Shown here in pieces: positions 1 to 11,463 of a DNA stretch of 64,000 nt. The notes below the pieces were generated by a model. It had not been told where the DNA came from. It saw only the letters and a list, made by a program, of their open reading frames with translations, and did no database searches. The position numbers and the translations under genes are program-made. Positions within the stretch are counted from its first letter, which is position 1; each line of letters starts with the position of its first letter. The DNA is from Cladopsammia gracilis (taxonomy: Eukaryota > Cnidaria > Anthozoa > Scleractinia > Dendrophylliidae). The stretch is from positions 1,178,501-1,242,500 of the forward strand of contig JAJGOT010000164.1 in the NCBI GenBank assembly GCA_022457155.1. Direction: 5' to 3'.

Positions 1-608
1 GATATTCGTATGTCTTATTATCGCCGTTGTACTGTGGCTCAGCGATCGTTTTTCGAGTGTTGCAAGCCGATCTGGATAATTTACAAGCCATCGCTATTCT
101 TGGAATAATTCACGGTGCTGCAGAAGTCATAGAGCGGAGCACTATGGTTTTAATTGATCACATTTGTCATCTCCTTTGGAAAAGAACATCAGCTCCTTGG
201 GGAAGTTTTCGTACTCCTCGCCGTGAGACACTAATGGCTGATATCGCTATCATGAGCATGTTGTTTGAATCAACTGCTATCGTGTCTGTAAACGGATATT
301 TATACTTATACCAATTCATATACTTGGAGAAGGAGTCCTTTATCAATTTGCTTCAATCATTTGCAATTCATACTGCAGTTTCGCTTGCGATTGAGTGGGT
401 CTTTACCAGTGCGTCTCTAGCGATTGAAACTCGTTATCAAAATATGGCTGTCATGTCTGTGTGGCGACGAAGATGGAAAAGACACATTTTGGTGGCAATT
501 GTAAATGCAGTGCCAATGGCTTTGTGGACCAGTACTAACCTCTTAAGTATTGTTCATGGGCGTTTCAATGAAACGTCAACTGAGCCATGTAAAATGCCGT
601 TTACGTAA
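1..608 (+). pseudogene. C-terminal part of uncharacterised multi-pass membrane protein, tandem paralogue cut by window edge
   Basis: The reading frame is open from base 3 and is nearly identical to residues 339 onward of the complete gene at 13556-15256. It covers the last membrane segments of that protein, including the motifs YLYLYQFIY and RRRWKRH. The first part of the gene lies outside the window. Near the 3' end this copy has one extra A (aatgaaacg against aatgaacg in the other copy). That shifts the frame after the GRFNE motif and gives a short different tail that stops at 608. I cannot tell which tail is ancestral. The gene may still make a protein, because only the last 40 or so residues change. 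No function is known to me. The 3' flank is also shared with the other copy, so this is a segmental duplicate and not a retrocopy fragment. Confidence 0.7.
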
Positions 609-1263
609 GAATTGCGAGATTACTCAAACAGAGCTTTTTTTGGTGGCCCTCAGAACATGGACCAACCTCGTCCCCAGGGCATTCTCCGCGTTCAAAATGG
701 TTGACAAAATGGTTGAACAAGTATGAGTGCTAATAAACGCCCGACCTTGCTTAGGACTAAAAATTGTCGGGTACACGTAAGCTGCGCATAACCTTGTCGT
801 ACCTCTCAAGTGCCCAATGTTCAAAATGGCGCGTATGGTACTTCTTCTGCAAACGTTAGGCGTTATTCAATGGCACGAATATTTGGATTCAGTGCAAGCC
901 CTTTGGACTTTCTCGATGACTAAGAGTTGTACTCGAGATCGATATCACTTTTGGCGGACGCAATGAACTGCTAGAAATGGTCAAAGAAATACAACCCGAA
1001 ATCGAAAATCGAGGAGGCGAAACATGTCAGTTTCAGCCGAAAACTTACTGCTTTGCGATTTTATGTGACAAGTGCCTTTCAAGAGCATAATATCGATAGG
1101 CTAATATATATATATATATATCAATATACTCAAGATGGCTATCGCTTTAGGCGGAATGAACTGCTAGAAATAGTCAAGGAAATACAACCCGAAATTGAAC
1201 ATCGCGGAGGCGAAACGTCAAAATCTTACTGCTCTGCGATTTTATGTGACGTCAAAAGACCTT

Positions 1264-1306
1264 GTCAGTTGGTAGCCATATTTGTTTTATATGGCTACCA
1301 ACTGAC
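1264..1306. repeat. Short perfect inverted repeat
   Basis: Two 18-base arms (gtcagttggtagccatat and its complement) are separated by 7 bases. It lies in the 3' flank of the gene copy and is absent from the partner copy, so it was inserted or formed after the duplication. Confidence 0.75.
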
Positions 1307-1510
1307 GAAACTAGTTTTGTGTAGTCGCATATGTAAATGTGTGTTGAAAGTATATGCAAATAAGGGTTTTTTTCAAATCAATTGCAATATGAAGAAAAAT
1401 CAATCATCCAGTTCAATGTACATAAAATAAGCATTCCCTGTCAAAGGACACTATATGACAAGGAACATGGAGTAATATAAACTGCTGGTAAGAGCTGGAA
1501 AATTTTCATT

Positions 1511-2235
1511 GTTAAATTTATTTAATATGATATTCACACTTCTAGGCAATAGCGGAGCTAACTGTATAATACTATCAAAGCTTTATCACGACTAAAAAAA
1601 TAAAATAACTACTACTAACTGTGACATCTCAAAATTGTATCTCAAAATCGGCATTCGGCCATCTTCAGTCATTCCAAACTTCTCCCCCAAACAAGTATTC
1701 CTAGATAGAACCCTGTTCAGGTTTGTTTGCGCTCCGACTAACTCGGCTATATAGACAGCCTCTGTATATCAGTGGACAATCACGTGCTCTGATTGGTTCC
1801 CTGCCACACGAATATCAGCTCATCTGATACTATAACTTAAGACGTTCGCCCATGTAAATGGTGCAAATAAATACTTCTTTCACGGTAGTTTTTCTTATGG
1901 ATAATAGATGATCTATCTTATAATACAGGGGCTGCCTATATTGTGAAACTTTCAAACACCCGGTACATGACTTTAAAGGGTCTATGTTACGAGGATTGGA
2001 CTGATTTTTGGTCACTGAAAAGAACCCTCGATCAAGGAAAAAAAATTTATAAGAACCTAAAAAAGGAAAATATAAAGTGAGTTCTTAAAGGCAGAATGTA
2101 CCACAGCAATTTTCTATCGAGTTTTCAAACTAGACACGGGGAAGTCACTTAAAAAGTTTAGCCTATAAAACTCTTTAAGTTCCAATCATCCGCCGCAAAA
2201 AACACACCTTTAAAATAGTTTCAGTGCATTAATGC
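1511..2235. other. No recognised feature
   Basis: AT-rich sequence without a convincing coding region, RNA gene or repeat structure that I can see. Confidence 0.5.
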
Positions 2236-3825
2236 AGTCGAACCTCCATGTACGACCACCTCTCCTAAGTGATCGACCACCTCTCTTTAGCGACCACCTC
2301 TCCTTAGCGACCACCTCTCCTAAGTGATCGACCACCTCTCCTTAGCGACCACCTCTCCTAAGCGACCACCTCTCCTTAGCAACCACCTCTCCTAATTAAG
2401 CGATCACCTCTCCTAAGCGACCACCTCTCCTAAGCGACCACTTCTCCTAAGCGACCACCTCTCCTAAGTGACCACCTCTCCTTAGCGACCACCTCTCCTA
2501 AGTGACCACCTCTCCTAAGCTACCACCTCCCCAAAGCGACCACCTCTGCTAAGCAACCACATCTCCTAAGCAACCACCCCTCCTAAGCGACGCCTCTCCT
2601 AAGCGACCACATCTCCTAAGTGACCACCTCTCCTAAGCGACCACCTCTTCTAAGCAACCACCTCTCCTAATTAAGCGATGACCTCTAGGAGAGCAACCAC
2701 CCCTCCTAAGCAACCACCCCTCCTAAGCGACCACCTCTCCTAATTAAGCGATCACCTCTCCTAAGCGACCACCTCTCCTAATTAAGCGACCACCTCTCCT
2801 AATTAAGCAACCACCTCTCCTAAGCAACCACCTCTCCTAAGCAACCACCTCTCCTAAGCGACCACCTCTCCTAAGCAATCACCTCTCCTAAGCGACCACC
2901 TCTCCTAAGCGACCACCTCTCCTAAGCGACCACCTCTCCTAAACAACCACCTCTCCCAACTAAGCGATCACCTCTCCTAAGCGACCACCTCTCCTAAGCG
3001 ACCACCTTTCGTAAGTGACCACCTCTCCTAAGCGACCACATCTCCTAAGTGACCACCTCTCCAAAGCGACCACCTCTCCTAAGTGACCACCTCTCCTAAG
3101 CGACCACCTGTCCTAAGCGACCACCTCTTCTAAGCAACCACCTCTCCTAAGCGACCACCTCTCCTAAGCAATCACCTCTCCTAAGCGACCACCTCTCCTA
3201 AGTGACCACCTCTCCTAAGCGACCACCTCTCCTAAGTGACCACCTCTCCAAAGCGACCACCTCTTCTAAGTGACCACCTCTCCTAAGCGACCACCTCTCC
3301 TAAGCGACCACCTCTCCTAAGCGACCACCTCTCTTAAGCAACCACATCTCCTAAGCAACCACATCTCCTAAGCAACCACCTCGCCTAAGCGACGCCTCTC
3401 CTAAGCGACCACCTCTCCTTAGCGATCACTTCTCCTAAGTGATCACCTCTCCTAAGCGACCACCTATCCTAAACAACCACCTCTCCTAAGCAACCACCTC
3501 TCCTAAGCAACCAACTCTCCTAAGCGACCAACTCTCCTAAGCGACCACCTCTGCTAAGCGACCACCTCTCCTAATTAAGCGATCACCTCTCTTAAGCGAC
3601 CACTTTTCCAAAATACCAATTTTGTTCCAGTCAAATCATTACAGTTGAAACTCCTCGTAAGCGACCGTCACCACTAGTTTTTGACGCTAGCAATTTAAAT
3701 GTTTCTATTGATTTTTAACCTCTGGTAGGCGACCATTCGCCCATATTCGGTGCCAAATTGAAATTACTCCGGTAATATATAGGTTTATGTAGATCTCCTG
3801 CGGTATGACTCCTGGTAAGCGACCA
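2236..3825. repeat. 17-bp minisatellite, about 80 units, with degraded extension
   Basis: The unit is aagcgaccacctctcct, with variants aagtgaccacc, aagcaaccacc and longer units carrying an extra aatt. The dense array ends near 3610, and scattered single units continue to about 3825. It begins directly at cagtcgaacctccatg, which looks like the terminal inverted repeat of a pogo/Tigger-like transposon. The unit probably arose by amplification of subterminal transposon sequence. No open reading frame crosses it. Confidence 0.9.
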
Positions 3826-3854
3826 CCTTAGTTTGCATTTTTGGTCGTCGCTTT

Positions 3855-4264
3855 ATTACTCATGCGCGAAGCGGCATGAGGTATGGTTTCGGCTCCGTTT
3901 TTCTTGTTATTTTTATTTTTTTGTGTCACGATTTTGCATGCAAATTTATGCACGCATATTTTAAACTGTGCACTTCCGGTAAAACAACGTTTCTTAAGTG
4001 TCACGACAGTGTCTCCTACAACCCTACTTACATTACTAATGTTCACATTAGGTATATATAACACTTAGAAGAATCACTGGCTTCATTGTGGTACAGCCTT
4101 CATTGACAAAACATTCAACAGTAAACAACCTGGTTTGCAGGAACGATGACTGAATGAAAGGAGTAACTCTTCTCCATGTCGGACATCTTCTTATCATGTT
4201 TTAAATATATCATAAAACTTTCTTACGCATGCGCATGAGTATAGGCTGCTTGGAGCCTCTTGTT
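3855..4264 (+). mobile_element. Dispersed repeat X, copy 1
   Basis: This is one of three copies in the window (others 42393-43038 and 59146-59625). It starts with tactcatgcgcgaagcggc, which can fold on itself, and ends with acgcatgcgcatgagtatag. The two ends share tactcatgcgc in inverted orientation. Inside are a TATA-like gtatatata and a conserved leader-like stretch ending at an atgtcggac start. The class is unknown: it could be an inverted-repeat element or a solo terminal repeat. Confidence 0.7.
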
Positions 4265-5427
4265 ATTTTTAAATTTCCTTTGACACAAATATGTCTTTTG
4301 GCGTTTCAAAATAATACTACAATATAATGTGATGACATAGCCCCTTCAAAGCCAACCTGAAGCGCTGTACGCCTTTGAACTATTGAAATAATTTTTCATC
4401 ACACACTCTCGTTATCTTCTCGGTTCTAATACAGTGGAACCTCTACTTTGGAACACCTACATTGAGGGGAAACTTCTCCTGGTCCTGGCCGGCAAAACGC
4501 TCATATAGTCTTTGTAACTATCACCTCTATTAAAGGGACACTGTCCCGGCTGATAGCGGAGCTCGCGGGCCGAAGGTCCGCCGGAGCCCCATACTCATAG
4601 AACAACCTATGCCCGTCATTTTTCATGGTCATGGCTAGCGGAATGTTTCGCGGGCGTGTGTGTGCCCGCCCGTGTTGGACAACATCCGGGATCTTAGCAA
4701 TTTGGAAGGAAAACCGAGGCGTATCGAGGCTTTGTTTTTCGCGCGGCCACACAGCCGTGAGCTCGGTAAACACTTTAGTTGGATTGCTGTGTTTAGCGGA
4801 GAATTAAAGTCGTTATTTCCCTGCAGTGTTTCGCGGTTTGCTACTCAAGACAGGAATACTAATTAAGGGATACTCAGAAGCCGCTTTTGTGGAAAAAGAA
4901 GAGCTTTCAGGGATAAAATCTTGCTTCGAGAAACTTCATAAGTTTTTATCAATGCAGGGGAGATGTTTGTTTTACGGATTACCGGATATTTAAAGAATTT
5001 TCAAGGATTTCCAAGGTTGACTTTTTCTTTGTGCTCTCGTTAGTTTGGAGAATTGTTTATAAAACGTGCTTAAATTTAGTTGTATTGTTTTCTTGAATTT
5101 CATCGAAGACAGCGCTATAATTGGTACGCGTTTTGCTGCTTTTAAACATAAACTTATTGAGATTTGAATAAAATTTTTCGAAAGAAGATTGTGTTGTGCA
5201 ATTTTATGTGTTTGTTCATTCACCACAAAGGTTGAAAAGCGATTTTATGTAAACAAAACAAGTCATAGTAACTGTTCTAACTTCACTCGTGTCTCCTTAT
5301 GCAAATCTGTTTGTGTATTTTTTGCAATTTTGATTTCCAAATCAGTTTCTCGAGCAATTTTTGATACGTAACAGGTGTATTCTATTGGGGAATTAGTCGT
5401 ACTAGTTATTCGGGAATCCCGAAACAT

Positions 5428-5546
5428 CGAGTTTGGATTCGAGTTCGAGTTAGAGTTCGAGTTCGAGTTGGACTTCGAGTTGGACTTCGAGTTGGACTTC
5501 GAGTTAATTGGACTTCGAGTTGGAGCTCGAGTTAGGCTTCGAGTTG
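5428..5546. repeat. 12-bp minisatellite (gagttggacttc)
   Basis: Roughly ten degenerate units of gagttggacttc and gagttcgagttc. The same repeat occurs in the opposite orientation at 6889-6983, inside the same element. Open frames here encode only repetitive Glu/Phe/Leu or Ser/Asn/Lys and are not genes. Confidence 0.85.
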
Positions 5547-6888
5547 ATCTACTATAAAAAATGCGAGAGGAGTTGCAAAAGGAGAATGGAAAGGGTAGCT
5601 TCCCAACCATTTGGGATGGCTCTGACGCAGGGTGAAGGAGGGTGAAGGATTACTTTTCCGCAACACAGTTCAATCGGTGGCGTGACGCGTGACGCTAACG
5701 TAGTTCTGGTGACGTTATCGCTTGTCACATTGTCGGGTCATCCTGGACCGATCCGATGCGCGCAATGGTTTGACAATGGTTTGATCGATCTGAGCTGAGC
5801 TAGGTTTCATTAGCAATGGAAAGGTAGGTTTCATCTACTTTGTGAAGACTTGCAATTGACATGTTGATATTGAAATGCAAATTAGCGCTGAATAATGTCT
5901 CTCTTTTCAGCGAGCAAACCGTCATAGTCTTCTCATCGCCGGAGAAAGATGCACGTGGTGATGCAATGTTAGTGTCTTGTTAGTCGCTTGAGTGATAAAT
6001 GGAATGTTTATGCAAACACCGAAGGAAACGTATCTTTTTTAAAAAATATACTAAACGCTTGAATCGCTTCTACTAGAACTGGACATTTGTTCACTTGTGC
6101 CGTCTATCCTTCGCTCATACAGAAGCTCTCTGATATAGAAAAGAATAACAAATTCAGTATTTCCAAAGGGTATAAAATAAATTGAGAATCGTGGAAAAAA
6201 AATCCAGTTCGTTGTTTCATGTCCATAACGTAAATTGTTCGGCTAACGGCTTGCGTGACGGAAGAGTTTTGCCGTGTACGAGCTTCACACTGTTCTCCGC
6301 ACCAGAGTAAGGTAAAGGGAAACTTTTGCAAACTTTATTTAGTAAACTGTTTTGGTCAAACAGGGAAAAGGCTGAAACCTACAGATGATTATAACTGACT
6401 CTCACGCGCTGTCTAGCCTTGTCTGTTCGATGATTTATCTTTTTTCATTAAAATATCGTTTATAGTTATTCTTTGCTTATGCATAAACTCTGAAATAGAA
6501 AAAAAATTAACAATTTCAGAGTATTTGTAAATCGGCGGTGAAACTGAGAATTTATCGTGGATCGGCAAAAGTCACCGACTCGTTTCGTGATCGAAACCTT
6601 TCAGCTAATTACTCTTGCGGTTTGTTGCGGTTACCTTTCGATTTCTTATTGGTCCAATTTAATTAATAGGTCAAGGGGCGGAGCTGTTGGGGACAAGGCG
6701 CTGAAAGGGGGAGGAGTCAAAAAGCGTACTTTTTTCCAAAGATGTCTACAGTCTCTCTATTTTTCTCCTTCCCCTCGCCCCACCCCCACCCCCTCGCGCT
6801 CCGCGCTCGTACACTACGTTCGCTTCGCTCGCCGGCAGTTCTCGTACGCGACGGACTCTGAGAAAATAGAGAGGCTGTAAACAGTCTA

Positions 6889-6983
6889 CTCGAAGTCCAA
6901 CTCGAAGTCCAACTCGAACTTCAACTCGAAGTCCAACTCGAAGTCCAACTCGAACTCGAACTCGAACTCGAATCCAAACTCGA
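6889..6983. repeat. 12-bp minisatellite, inverted partner of the array at 5428
   Basis: Units of actcgaagtcca and actcgaactcga are complementary to the array at 5428-5546. The two arrays bracket a 1.3-kb core. Confidence 0.85.
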
Positions 6984-7740
6984 CCGATCATTACTCCCCT
7001 AGTTATTCTAGAGCCAGAAAAAGTTGTTTTTGTGAACTTTTGTACGGTCTAAATGTACTGTACAGACGGTCACGTAATTCTGTTTTTTGAGAATTGCTAA
7101 AATTGAAAAATAGCCCGATCGTTAATCTTAATTCTTGTGCTTCCGACCTTTCACCTAAGTTACGCTTATCGTCGGCTTTCTGTTCAAAGAGCGACGCTGT
7201 TAGGCTCAGGCTATCTATATATATTATATCGTGTTTTGATGATTATGGCGAGGAACTTGCTTTATTATCTTAAAATACGAAGAAAGAATCGTTAAACTTC
7301 TCCTGGTCCTGGCCGGCAAAGCGCTCATATAATCTTTGTAACTATCACCTATATTAAAGGAATACTGTCCCGGCTGATATATCGTGTTTTGATGATTATG
7401 GCAAGGAACTCGCTTTATTATCTTGAAATACAAAGAAAGAATCGTTAAATGCGATGAAAACAAAGAAATATTAACTAAAGAGACAAAATAAAGGCTAAAA
7501 AGGTTAAAATTCCACAAGAAATGACAATTTTGATTTCTTGACAAGCGGTCAAGAAATCAAATTTGATGAACGGAAATCCACTTCCATCCTGAAATCCTGC
7601 ACTTAATCTTTAAATTGTTGCTTCTGTTTAGTTCTAGAGAATCTTTTTGTTTAATTAAGTTGTATATTTGGTGGCATTTGGTGATGTAACATGAAAATAA
7701 GGTTAGGGAAATTTTGTATTTTGGGTGGTCGCCTGCTCCT

Positions 7741-7970
7741 GGGGCCCGTTTCTCAAAAGTCGCGGTAACTTTTTGGGCCCGGAAAGCTATTTTCTGACCG
7801 CAATGTTCACATTAAAGATGCATATTTGTTTGTTTTGAAAGCTAAGCAATAAAATTCTAAGGTGATGAAACAATTCTGGCTTATTTGGGGGTTAATACAC
7901 CTTATATGTTCTGATTTTAAAATTTAGCTCCAGGCCCAGAAAGTTATCGGGACTTCGAGAAACGGGACCC
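7741..7970. mobile_element. Small inverted-repeat element (MITE)
   Basis: The ends ggggcccgtttctc and gagaaacgggaccc are complementary. The homologous stretch near 18000 lacks the element, which confirms an insertion. CCTGG is present on both sides and may be the target duplication. Confidence 0.75.
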
Positions 7971-8229
7971 TGGTCCCGATGGTGTCCCCTTAACCTGGAG
8001 GTTGCACTGTAGTGCTTTGTAATAGCGTTTCCTTTGTGGCGTTATTTCAATTCGTAACAAAACACTGATATATATTACAACTTGATAATACAACGTAATA
8101 ATAACGTAATAAAACGTGATACATCTTTAAATCCATCTATAACATGAAGAATGCTGGTTTTGGCCAGCCGAAATATTGTGAAATTATAATATTACGTTGT
8201 ATCAACTGTGCAGTAGTCCTCGGACTTCT

Positions 8230-8555
8230 TTTTACTTTTTGTTTAAGTAAACAACCAGTAAGCGATATTATACAAAGCATATGCGAGAGGAAACAGTATT
8301 CGGGAGGCAAGTCGAGCTTTTGGGAACAACTCCAATTCGACCAATATATTTTCTTTGATAAGAGACTTTCCTTGGGTTGCAAGAAGCACTCCTTTTTCTC
8401 GCGCGATTGTCCACGTTGGGCGGCTGGTGTTGTTTCACTTGTTAGAGGTAGCATTTGCACCATTTTCTTGGGCTTCACGGGGGAGTCACCCGAACTTACA
8501 CGAATACTGGGCTTTTCCTCATCCAAGGAAAGTCAGTGTAAAGAAGCGCTGTGCG
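8230..8555 (-). pseudogene. Pseudo-exon copy of Cys-loop receptor M4 exon
   Basis: The minus strand matches the last exon of gene A (18260-18577), including the stretch that encodes the M3-M4 loop and the fourth membrane helix. One base is missing just before M4 (ctcgacttgcc against ctcgatattgcc with a further change), so the conserved ILFPL helix is out of frame. No upstream receptor exons were found between 8.6 and 17 kb. This is a broken duplicate, not a third receptor gene. Confidence 0.8.
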
Positions 8556-8609
8556 GGGGAAATGAAAAACATATGGAAACGACATTTTTAAGAGAGTAGA
8601 AGATTTAAA

Positions 8610-9596
8610 TAACATTGGGAAGAAACATGTATTAACAACCTTCTTTAAAGCCCTGCCAGTTTAATTAAATAGATTGTTTTTGTAAAAAGTAAAAGACACG
8701 AACAGCTCAATTCAAAAGCGCAAACCGAGAATCAACGAACGGAAGGGCAGCCAAAATGACGCACAGAAAATCAGAGCACAACTGAAAGGACAACTGAACC
8801 CATGAATGACTGAACAACAAGGTGACCGACAACCGAACGCAAAAACCAGCAAGCGAAAGAGAGAAGGACTGAACGATTCCTTCGGCTGGAAGAAAAAGAA
8901 TCTTAGGTTTAAAAATTTATAGAGGCATTCCCATATTACGAAATTATCATTCTCTCAATTTCCGTCGAGCATCCCCGTCACTTTTATATAAGTGTTTCGC
9001 CGGGAAATGTACAGGCCTTACCACTACGATATATGGGATAGATCTGCAGTGACACTTTTATCTACTAGTGGAGAACACACACGGAGAAGTGACCAGGGGG
9101 CGGTACTCATTAACGTTCCGTCCGGATGTTTAACCCCTTAACCGTTTTCACAATTGCCAACTTTTATTATCAAAATGATACCCCTTTCAAACAAAATTTG
9201 TATCCCTTTCTTATACTTCAAAGATAAACAAAAGACAGGAAGATTATCTTATACGGGGTCACAAAAATAAAAGACTTAGTACTATACAGACTCAATATTT
9301 TTCCGGCGGGAAGCATAATCTTTTTGTATAGTTTAAGTTTTTGCTACCCTTTTCGTTGCACTCTTTTCTTTGGGACACCTCTATTAAGGGGACACTCCTG
9401 GTCTCGGCCGACAAAATGCTCATATAACCTTGTTAATGATTACTTCTCCTGCCGGCAAAATGCTAATATAATCTTTGTAATGAAGGCACCTGCAAGATTC
9501 TTAAAGAACATTGCCTTATGATTTAAAAAAAAATTGCCTTATGATTTGGGAAAAGACAACGATGAACAACCGATCAGTCATCCGATCCAAAGGAAC
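8610..9596. other. Intergenic; only a transposon fragment recognised
   Basis: A fragment of the pogo-like family is seen at about 9370-9480 (gacacctctattaagggg, then cctgccggcaaaatgct). A short block near 8900-8945 recurs at 24645-24690. Nothing else was recognised. Confidence 0.5.
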
Positions 9597-9924
9597 AGGA
9601 CAGTCTTCTCACCACAAGGTGCGCAGTATCACTTGCGCATGTATGACGCAATTCAAAATAGCGCAGAAATGGTACACAAACCAACGAAAAATTCATGAAT
9701 CATCCTGCTGGTTACGCAGGACACCCAAGGAGTCACAGAACAACCAACAAATTAGGATGCGTTCCACGAACGCAATTATTTATCCATGCACTTTTATAAA
9801 CCGAAACAAAACCCGAAACAACAGAGCCCCTAAGAAAAACAATAGCTCATACATGTATAATTAATGTATGGGGTTATACGGTAATCTTGCCCCATCTGTT
9901 GCAGAAACCCCTTTTAAACAGTTA

Positions 9925-11463
9925 CAGCCATGCTCCGTCACGCGTGACCAGTAATCAACAAGACTGAAATGAACATTTGAATATTTCTTTGTAACGTCCG
10001 AGATTTGAATGAAACCTTGAAGATCTCTCTGGAAAACACTTTGAAAGTCACAAGTTAACGGAAAAATAATTTCGCTACGCGCATAAAAAGACAAGTATTG
10101 TTCGGATATGTAACATTTCTAATATATATACATAGCCGAAGCCTAACAGCGTCGCACTTTGAACAAGCTTAGCTAAGGTGAAACTTAACTAAGGTGAAAC
10201 TTAACTAAGGTGTAAGGTTGGAAGCACAAGAATTAAGATTGACGAATGGGCTATTTTCAATTTTAGCAATTCTCAAAAACAGTATTACGCGACCGTCTGC
10301 ACAGTACATTTTTATAGACCGTACAAAAGTTCACAAAAACAACTTTTCTCTGTCTAGAATAACTAGTACCACTAGTTTCCGAATAAAATACAGTTTATGT
10401 TTGTCAAAAATAATATTGCCCGAGAAACTGATTTGAAAATCAAAAATTGCAAAAATACACAAACATATTTGCATAAGGCGATGCGAGTGAAGATAGAACT
10501 GTACTATAAAATCAAAGTCTTGTTTTGTTTACATAAAATCGCTTTTCAATCTATCTAATGAATGAACAAACACATAAAAATGGACAACACAATCTTCTTT
10601 CGAAAAAATTTATTCAAATCTCCATTAGTTTACGTTTAAAAGCAAAACGCGTACCATTTAATTATAGCTCATCGAGTTTAAGCTTTCTTCGATGAAATTC
10701 AAGAGATCGATACAACTGAATTGAAGCACGTTTTAAAATCAATTCTCCAAAACTAACAATAATACTAATAAAAAGTCACTCACAGATTGATATCAATATA
10801 AATTCTCATCGAAAACTGTAATCTGGTTTACCTTTAAGTTCCTAGCTTGCTTGGAAATTCAAATCTCCGCTTCTGGTTCTGAAATCCGTAGAAAACAAAG
10901 ATCTCCCGCATTGATAAAAACGTAATACATGAAGTTCCTCGAAGCAAGATTTTATCCCTGAAAGCTCGTCTTTTTCCAGTAAAGCGGCTTCTGAGTATTC
11001 CTTAATTAGTATCCCTGTCTTGAGTAGCAAACCGCGAAAAAATGCAGGAAAATAACGACTTTAATTCTCCGCTAGACACATCAAATCAACTAAAGTGTTT
11101 CCCGTGCTCACGGCTGTGTGGCCGCGCGAAAAACAAGGCCTTGCTTTCAAGATCCCGGATGTTGTTCCAACACGGCGGGGACCGGCGGGCGGACGGACAC
11201 GCGCCCGCGAAACATTCCGCTAGCCATGACCATGAAAAATGACGGCGATAGGTTCTATGAGTATGGAGCTGCGCAGCCAGGCCTTCGGCCTGGCAAGTGC
11301 TCCGCTATTAAAATGATATTTTGTTGCTCTTTGTTTCCGAAAATGCGGTAAAATTCTGACGGGAATTCCGAATCTCTGAATGAATTTACAAAACCGACGC
11401 GTAAACTTGAAAAATCAATTCAAATTTTCAAAAATACTGGTCACGCGTGACGGAGCATGGCTG
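9925..11463. mobile_element. Tc1/mariner-type element with TA duplication
   Basis: The ends are inverted repeats of about 29 bases beginning cagccatgctccgtcacgcg. They are flanked by TA at 9923-9924 and 11464-11465. The empty site, cagttaacaattttg, is present at about 13218 in the second upstream unit, which fixes the borders and the 2-base target duplication. No transposase is left. Most of the inside is a nested copy of repeat H. Confidence 0.85.
10122..11305 (+). mobile_element. Repeat H, copy 2 (nested)
   Basis: Same family as 4556-7224. It starts atatatatacatagcc and ends gctccgc, with TA on each side. Near the 3' end is a perfect hairpin, gccaggcc-ttc-ggcctggc, about 14 bases before the terminus. 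No protein-coding capacity. Confidence 0.75.

Larger units (their letters stand above)
1..1510 (+). repeat. Segmental duplication, copy 1 (partner 14568-16370)
   Basis: The sequence aligns with 14568-16370 through the gene end, the 3' flank and on to the shared block ending at the aaactgctggtaag motif near 1485 (16340 in the partner). The partner has several hundred bases that this copy lacks. This copy has an internal tandem repeat: the block around 940-1030 recurs at 1125-1220. Confidence 0.8.
4556..7224 (-). mobile_element. Repeat H (Helentron/Helitron-like?), long copy
   Basis: This is the longest of four copies (others 10122-11305, 35990-37263, 45206-46343 on plus). The AT-rich end is atatatatagatagcc. 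The other end ends gctccgc and in the shorter copies is preceded by the strong hairpin ccaggccttcggcctgg; in this copy the hairpin region has diverged. The empty site is preserved at 7377-7390 and 17630: ctga-TATA-tcgtg is split by the element, giving a TA duplication. There are no clear terminal inverted repeats. About 1.5 kb in the middle (5412-7005) is missing from the other copies and holds no recognisable coding region. Confidence 0.65.
4432..8009. mobile_element. Pogo/Tigger-like inverted-repeat element carrying nested insertions
   Basis: The left end cagtggaacctcta and right end ggaggttgcactg are inverted, and both are flanked by TA (4430-4431 and 8010-8011). TA duplication and CAG-type ends are typical of Tc1/mariner/pogo elements. 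No transposase remains. The element has a 2.67-kb insertion at 4556-7224, a roughly 150-base internal tandem duplication (aacttctcctgg block before and after 7290), and a 230-base insertion at 7741-7970. A second copy without these insertions lies at 17532-18038. Confidence 0.65.
7297..8596. repeat. Segmental duplication of gene A 3' end (partner 17547-18616)
   Basis: This block aligns with 17547-18616: the pogo-like element, then 220 bases of shared flank, then the last exon of receptor gene A. Homology stops on both sides near 8596 and 18616, just upstream of the exon's acceptor site. Confidence 0.85.

Noticed and set aside
2236..3610. Array resembling a CRISPR
   Set aside because: Units of 17 bases follow each other without unique spacers, there are no cas genes, and the host is a eukaryote. 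It is a minisatellite.
5263..5610. Ser/Asn/Lys-repeat open frame on the minus strand
   Set aside because: It is only the 12-bp minisatellite in translation.
8144..8599. 151-codon plus-strand open frame
   Set aside because: It lies opposite the duplicated receptor exon and has no recognisable features of its own.
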